From Bacillota bacterium (GTDB taxonomy: Bacteria > Bacillota > Clostridia > Christensenellales > Aristaeellaceae), in contig JAEZHM010000023.1 of NCBI GenBank assembly GCA_023416585.1, positions 1 through 64,000 of the forward strand: a stretch of DNA of 64,000 nt, in the 5' to 3' direction. Below, in pieces: positions 60,617 through 64,000 of this stretch (position 1 is its first letter; each line of letters starts with the position of its first letter). The notes under the pieces are model-generated. The model worked only from the letters and a program-made list of their open reading frames with translations, did no database searches and had not been told where the DNA came from. A program made the position numbers and the translations under genes.

Positions 60617-61519
60617 ATGAAAGTATTTGCAAAGCGCCATATCTCAAAAAGAAGTCTTGCTGTTCTGCTTGCAGCAGCGCTATGCCTTCTTCCCGTTATT
60701 TCTCTGGCCGATGCTACGTACCTGACTGTAAAAGGCGGTACCCTGAACCTAAGAGATAGCGCAAACCTTACATCCAAAGTGCTGGGGAAATATCCCACCG
60801 GTACCTGGGTCATGGTGTTGGAAGAGGGCGACACTTTTCACAAGGTGCAGATTGGCAGCAAAACGGGCTTCATGATGAAAAGCTATTTGACCGGCGGCAA
60901 TGATTCGGTGATAGCAGCGCGTTTTGTGCGTACCAATACAGGCGCAGGTGTGAACCTGCGTATGTCTCCCGCTGATTCGGGTACTGTGATTGCCGGGGTC
61001 GCCGAAGGCACCAAGGTGGATGTGCTGGTGAAAGGCATTGAGTGGTATAAAGTGAGCGTGAACAGCCAGACGGGATATATCGCATCCAAGTATCTGGCTA
61101 CCGAAGCGGCTGGTGCATCCCAATACGCCGTAGTGAACAACCCCAAGAATTCGCAATATCTGAATCTTAGGGAAACAGCCTCGCAATCAAGTGTGGTTCT
61201 GGGAAGATATAAGAATTTTACACCCGTTTCCGTGCTTTCGGGCGGTGATACCTGGTGCAAGGTGCAGGTGGGCGAAAAAACGGGGTATATGATGAAAGCC
61301 TATTTGAAGATGACCGCTGCGCCTTTTGCCGCCACGCTCAGCAACCCCAATGGGGGAAGCGTTGTCAACTTCCGTTCAGGGCCAAGCTTTAGCGCTTCCG
61401 TAGTAAACAAGCTGCCGGTGGGCACCGGGGTTACGGTGCTGGACAAGGGAACGGACTGGACGCTGGTTAGTGTGAGCGGCGCTACAGGATATGTGAGCAC
61501 ATGGTTTTTAGTATATTAG
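60617..61519 (+). CDS. Secreted protein with four bacterial SH3 domains
   Basis: An exported 300-residue protein. A signal peptide (residues 1-34, hydrophobic core LAVLLAAALCLLPVISLA) is followed by four tandem SH3_3-type repeats of about 65 residues each. The repeats share LNLR/VNLR/VNFR near their start, a W/F-x-K/L-V turn, then TGF/TGY and a closing Y/F-L. No catalytic domain is attached. Such modules bind peptidoglycan or stem peptides. ATG with GAGGGGG 8 bases upstream, ending at a terminator. It faces a larger SH3 protein across two terminators, so the pair may be functionally related. Confidence 0.9.
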   Translation: MKVFAKRHISKRSLAVLLAAALCLLPVISLADATYLTVKGGTLNLRDSANLTSKVLGKYPTGTWVMVLEEGDTFHKVQIGSKTGFMMKSYLTGGNDSVIAARFVRTNTGAGVNLRMSPADSGTVIAGVAEGTKVDVLVKGIEWYKVSVNSQTGYIASKYLATEAAGASQYAVVNNPKNSQYLNLRETASQSSVVLGRYKNFTPVSVLSGGDTWCKVQVGEKTGYMMKAYLKMTAAPFAATLSNPNGGSVVNFRSGPSFSASVVNKLPVGTGVTVLDKGTDWTLVSVSGATGYVSTWFLVY

Positions 61520-61543
61520 CATTTGCGTATAGGGATAACTGAA

Positions 61544-61591
61544 AAAGGCCTGCCCTTCCATAGAATTGCTTGGAAGGCAGGCCTTTGTTTT
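61544..61591 (+). terminator. Terminator of the four-SH3 gene
   Basis: A 16-bp stem with one bulged C (AAAGGCCTGCCCTTCCA / TGGAAGGCAGGCCTTT), then GTTTTT. Confidence 0.85.
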
Positions 61592-61597
61592 TCCCCA

Positions 61598-61636
61598 TAA
61601 ATAAGGCTGCCCAAGGGATGAAATCCCTTGGGCAGC
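61598..61636 (-). terminator. Terminator of the SH3/MucBP surface protein gene
   Basis: A perfect 14-bp stem GCTGCCCAAGGGAT / ATCCCTTGGGCAGC, followed on the minus strand by CTTATTTAT. Confidence 0.7.
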
Positions 61637-61672
61637 AGGGTCCGTGGAGGCTTAGCCTTCACGGCTTCTTTG

Positions 61673-64000
61673 TTATAGGTTTTCGTTGGTATCAGTAGGC
61701 TTGTTCTGGTCGGTGGGGTTGCCTGTATGGCGGGCAGCCCTGGGCTGACGGGAAGTGCCTGTGTCAGATGCGGTGGCGTTCCCTTGTGCCTCCGGCCTGT
61801 AGGATGCGGTGGACTGGGCTCCTTGCTGCGTGCCGGTCATTGGCCGTGCAAACGCTCCGGGCTGTTGGCCAGGCCTTGCAGCAGGCGTGGTCCCGGGCTG
61901 GCCGGGCCTTGCGACCGGCGGGCGCTGGGCCATGCCGGAAGGCTGGGCACCCGCAGGCCTCTGGCTATAGGGCGAGGGGGAAGATGCGCTGCCCGGCGTT
62001 TGAGGCTTTGGCGCTCCGGTGGGAGGAGTTGCAGGCCTTACCTGCGTGCCGGAAGCGGGCGGAACCATGGGCGCATTGGTGGCGCGGGCATAGGGCCTTG
62101 CGCCGTTTTGCGGATTCTGCTGCATGGACGCTTTGCGCTGCGCTGCCCGTGCGGCAGCCTTTCGCTGGTTGGACTTATGCAATGCGTATGCATACAGGCC
62201 GCCAAAGCCGCCGAGTAAGGCTACGCCCAATCCCAGCCATACAAAGCTGGGGCTGTCCGACTGCGTTTCCACCGGCGGATCTGTGGGCAGGGGCTCAAAG
62301 GTCGCAAGGGGTTCCGGCGTGGGGCTGGCTGTGGGGGTAGGAATGGGTTCCGGCGTCGTGTAAGGATCAAAGGGTTCATAGGTGGCATTTAGTCCTGTGT
62401 TGGGATTGGTCCAGGTGCCAACGTTCCAATCCTCCGGGGCGGTGGGGGGGTTACCGTTGTTGTTCCCGGTATTGTTGTTGTTATTGTTCCCTGTATTGCC
62501 TGTAGCGCCCTGTGTGTACTCGGGGCTCTGCAGGAATTCTTCCAGTTCGGCCAATGATAGCACATGGAAGAAATCTCCGGAGATATAGCCTTGCTTGCCC
62601 GCCTGGTTCACTTTATACCAGGTTTTTCCGTCTGCTTGAGTGCTGCCCAGCACCAGGGCAAAGGCATACTTATTCAAGGTTCCGATCTTGCTCCCACCAG
62701 GTGCGGAGCGGAAGTTGACGCCGTCCTTGGTTACATAGCCATAGCTGGAGGCGCTGTTCTGATCCAGCGGCGGCAGGGTGTTGGCTGGTGTGGGCGTGGG
62801 GGTTTGCAGGGAGTTCAGATAGTCTGTCGTTTCCTGCTGGGAGAGCCAGCGCAGCTGGTCAGCCCGGATATAGCCCCACTGGCCTTTGTACTGCACAATA
62901 TGCCAGGCTATGCCGTTTAGGTATTCCTGACCGCTGACATACACCACCGTATTCTTGGCCAGCATGTTTACCAGCATGCTGTTGGGATCGGCCGCGCCGC
63001 GCACAGGCACATTGTCGCCCAGGGTGGCGGCATAGCCGTGCTGCTGCACGGGCGCCGGGCTGGGGGTGGGAGTTTGGGGCACAGCGGTGGGATGGGCGGC
63101 ATTGTACTGGTCGATGTAGTATTTGGCTTCCTCCTGGTTAATACGCCGCAGCGAGTCATCCTGCACGTAGCCGGTGAGGCCGTCCAGCGTTTCCACCAGG
63201 GACCAGGGCACTGTGCCCTGATATACCTGATTCACAACTTTGACCAGGGTGTCCTTGGGCAGTGTGGACAGAATGTCCTGATCGGAACTGCCCACCGCTA
63301 CCCGAAGCGCCACTTTCTTGGTGGTCAGGGCGTAGCCGGCATACTGGGGCACGGTGGTCGGCGGGGTGGTGGGGGCGGGCGAGCGGGTGGGCATGGGTGA
63401 GGGCAGCGTAGCCTGGTAGCCGTCGCTTTGCGCCTGGGTCATCATTTCAAGATATTTTACCATGATGTAGCCATCCTGGCCGTCCACCCTTACACGGGTC
63501 CAGACATCATTGTTTTCGCCGTACTGCGACTCGAACATCCATACATGGGTACCCTGGGGCAGTTCCTTGATGCGGTTATCGCCGTTTGTCGTCGGAGAGC
63601 TGCGGAAATTGACCTTGTTGTTGGTCACGCCCCAGCGGTCGATGGGATTGCCTACAGGGATGGTCTCCGTTACGTCCGGAACATAGTTGAATGTAACGGT
63701 GTTTGGCGAGGCTACACCCTGGTCATTCACCGCAACTGTTACAGAAGCGGCGCCCTGCAGTTTATATTCGGTGGGAGTCTTGTCGTTACGGGCAGTTACC
63801 GGTCCGCTGGGGGCGGTAACTGGTACCTGCTCTGTAAAGAAGACAGAACCATCCTTGCTGTAGTTTACGGTGACCTGCGCGGTGACGGGGGTAACCGTCT
63901 TCGGAACATATTTGAAGGTGACCTTATTGGGTGTGGCGACGCCGTTGGCATCCACAGATACGTTAGCGGTGTCGGGGCCATCCAACTTGTATCCGGCGGG
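61673..64000 (-). CDS. Large SH3/MucBP-repeat surface protein, C-terminal part (runs off the window)
   Basis: The gene begins beyond the right edge; only the last 775 or so residues are visible. In order they hold at least two MucBP-like repeats (VTVNYSKDGSVFFTEQVPVT, FNYVPDV), then four SH3 modules joined by Pro/Thr-rich linkers (TPTPSPAPV, PTPTPANTLPP). A Pro/Thr stalk and one transmembrane helix (SFVWLGLGVALLGGFGGLYA) follow. Last comes a cytoplasmic tail of about 150 residues rich in Pro, Ala, Gln and Arg. There is no LPXTG sorting signal, so it is membrane-anchored rather than wall-linked. The likely role is binding cell wall or host glycans. The long disordered tail inside the cell is unusual. 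Confidence 0.88.
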   Translation of the reverse strand, partial: PAGYKLDGPDTANVSVDANGVATPNKVTFKYVPKTVTPVTAQVTVNYSKDGSVFFTEQVPVTAPSGPVTARNDKTPTEYKLQGAASVTVAVNDQGVASPNTVTFNYVPDVTETIPVGNPIDRWGVTNNKVNFRSSPTTNGDNRIKELPQGTHVWMFESQYGENNDVWTRVRVDGQDGYIMVKYLEMMTQAQSDGYQATLPSPMPTRSPAPTTPPTTVPQYAGYALTTKKVALRVAVGSSDQDILSTLPKDTLVKVVNQVYQGTVPWSLVETLDGLTGYVQDDSLRRINQEEAKYYIDQYNAAHPTAVPQTPTPSPAPVQQHGYAATLGDNVPVRGAADPNSMLVNMLAKNTVVYVSGQEYLNGIAWHIVQYKGQWGYIRADQLRWLSQQETTDYLNSLQTPTPTPANTLPPLDQNSASSYGYVTKDGVNFRSAPGGSKIGTLNKYAFALVLGSTQADGKTWYKVNQAGKQGYISGDFFHVLSLAELEEFLQSPEYTQGATGNTGNNNNNNTGNNNGNPPTAPEDWNVGTWTNPNTGLNATYEPFDPYTTPEPIPTPTASPTPEPLATFEPLPTDPPVETQSDSPSFVWLGLGVALLGGFGGLYAYALHKSNQRKAAARAAQRKASMQQNPQNGARPYARATNAPMVPPASGTQVRPATPPTGAPKPQTPGSASSPSPYSQRPAGAQPSGMAQRPPVARPGQPGTTPAARPGQQPGAFARPMTGTQQGAQSTASYRPEAQGNATASDTGTSRQPRAARHTGNPTDQNKPTDTNENL

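Overview
The window reads as a chromosome segment of a low-to-mid GC Gram-positive Clostridia (Bacillota), possibly of the Christensenellales/Oscillospirales type. The reasons are strong AGGAGG ribosome sites with frequent TTG and GTG starts, two ECF sigma/DUF4179-like membrane protein pairs, a PadR-DUF2812 pair, MurA with a J-domain protein, SH3/MucBP surface proteins, and intergenic palindromic repeats. No rRNA, tRNA or CRISPR was seen. The lineage is inferred from gene content only.

Layout. 0.2-16.1 kb is mostly housekeeping and envelope signalling: S9 peptidase, an ECF sigma operon with its membrane regulator and a secreted protein, a discoidin/PIG-L deacetylase, a CorC/HlyC-type membrane protein, a Nudix-HAD fusion, Tex, a GNAT, ArgS, and a second paralogous ECF sigma/regulator pair. 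At 16.2-16.5 kb lies a candidate structured RNA ending in an intrinsic terminator.

16474-27645 is an integrated mobile island bounded by a perfect 23-bp direct repeat that includes the distal arm of that terminator. It carries a tyrosine integrase, a serine resolvase with a res-like site, and an operon of controller-like HTH protein, HsdM, HsdS, HsdR and two unrecognised proteins, one of which looks nuclease-like. The operon has a near-perfect promoter with a palindromic operator just downstream. The island is visibly more AT-rich than its surroundings.

27.7-30 kb holds a gluzincin metallopeptidase and a PadR/DUF2812 operon with a twin-operator promoter. 30.3-42.9 kb is an aldarate (D-glucarate-type) catabolic locus: two convergent glucarate-dehydratase-like enzymes, a PrpR-like regulator with a degenerate AAA+ domain, tartronate semialdehyde reductase, a complete dipeptide-type ABC importer, and a DapA-superfamily lyase. 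The combination of GarR with a DapA-type lyase and no GarL suggests the lyase acts as the aldolase.

43.4-64 kb returns to core functions: MurA and a J-domain/TPR protein; a four-gene envelope operon (GT-C-like membrane protein, small protein, GtrA, DUF3783); three tandem M42 aminopeptidases; a SWIM-SNF2 helicase followed by an SRAP abasic-site protein; DUF1015; a flavodoxin-like oxidoreductase; an RluA-type pseudouridine synthase; an orphan MetQ-like binding protein; a four-SH3 secreted protein; and the C-terminal part of a large SH3/MucBP surface protein that runs off the window end. Two copies of a ~125-bp palindromic repeat and related debris fill the larger gaps at 48.4-48.8 and 58.1-58.3 kb.
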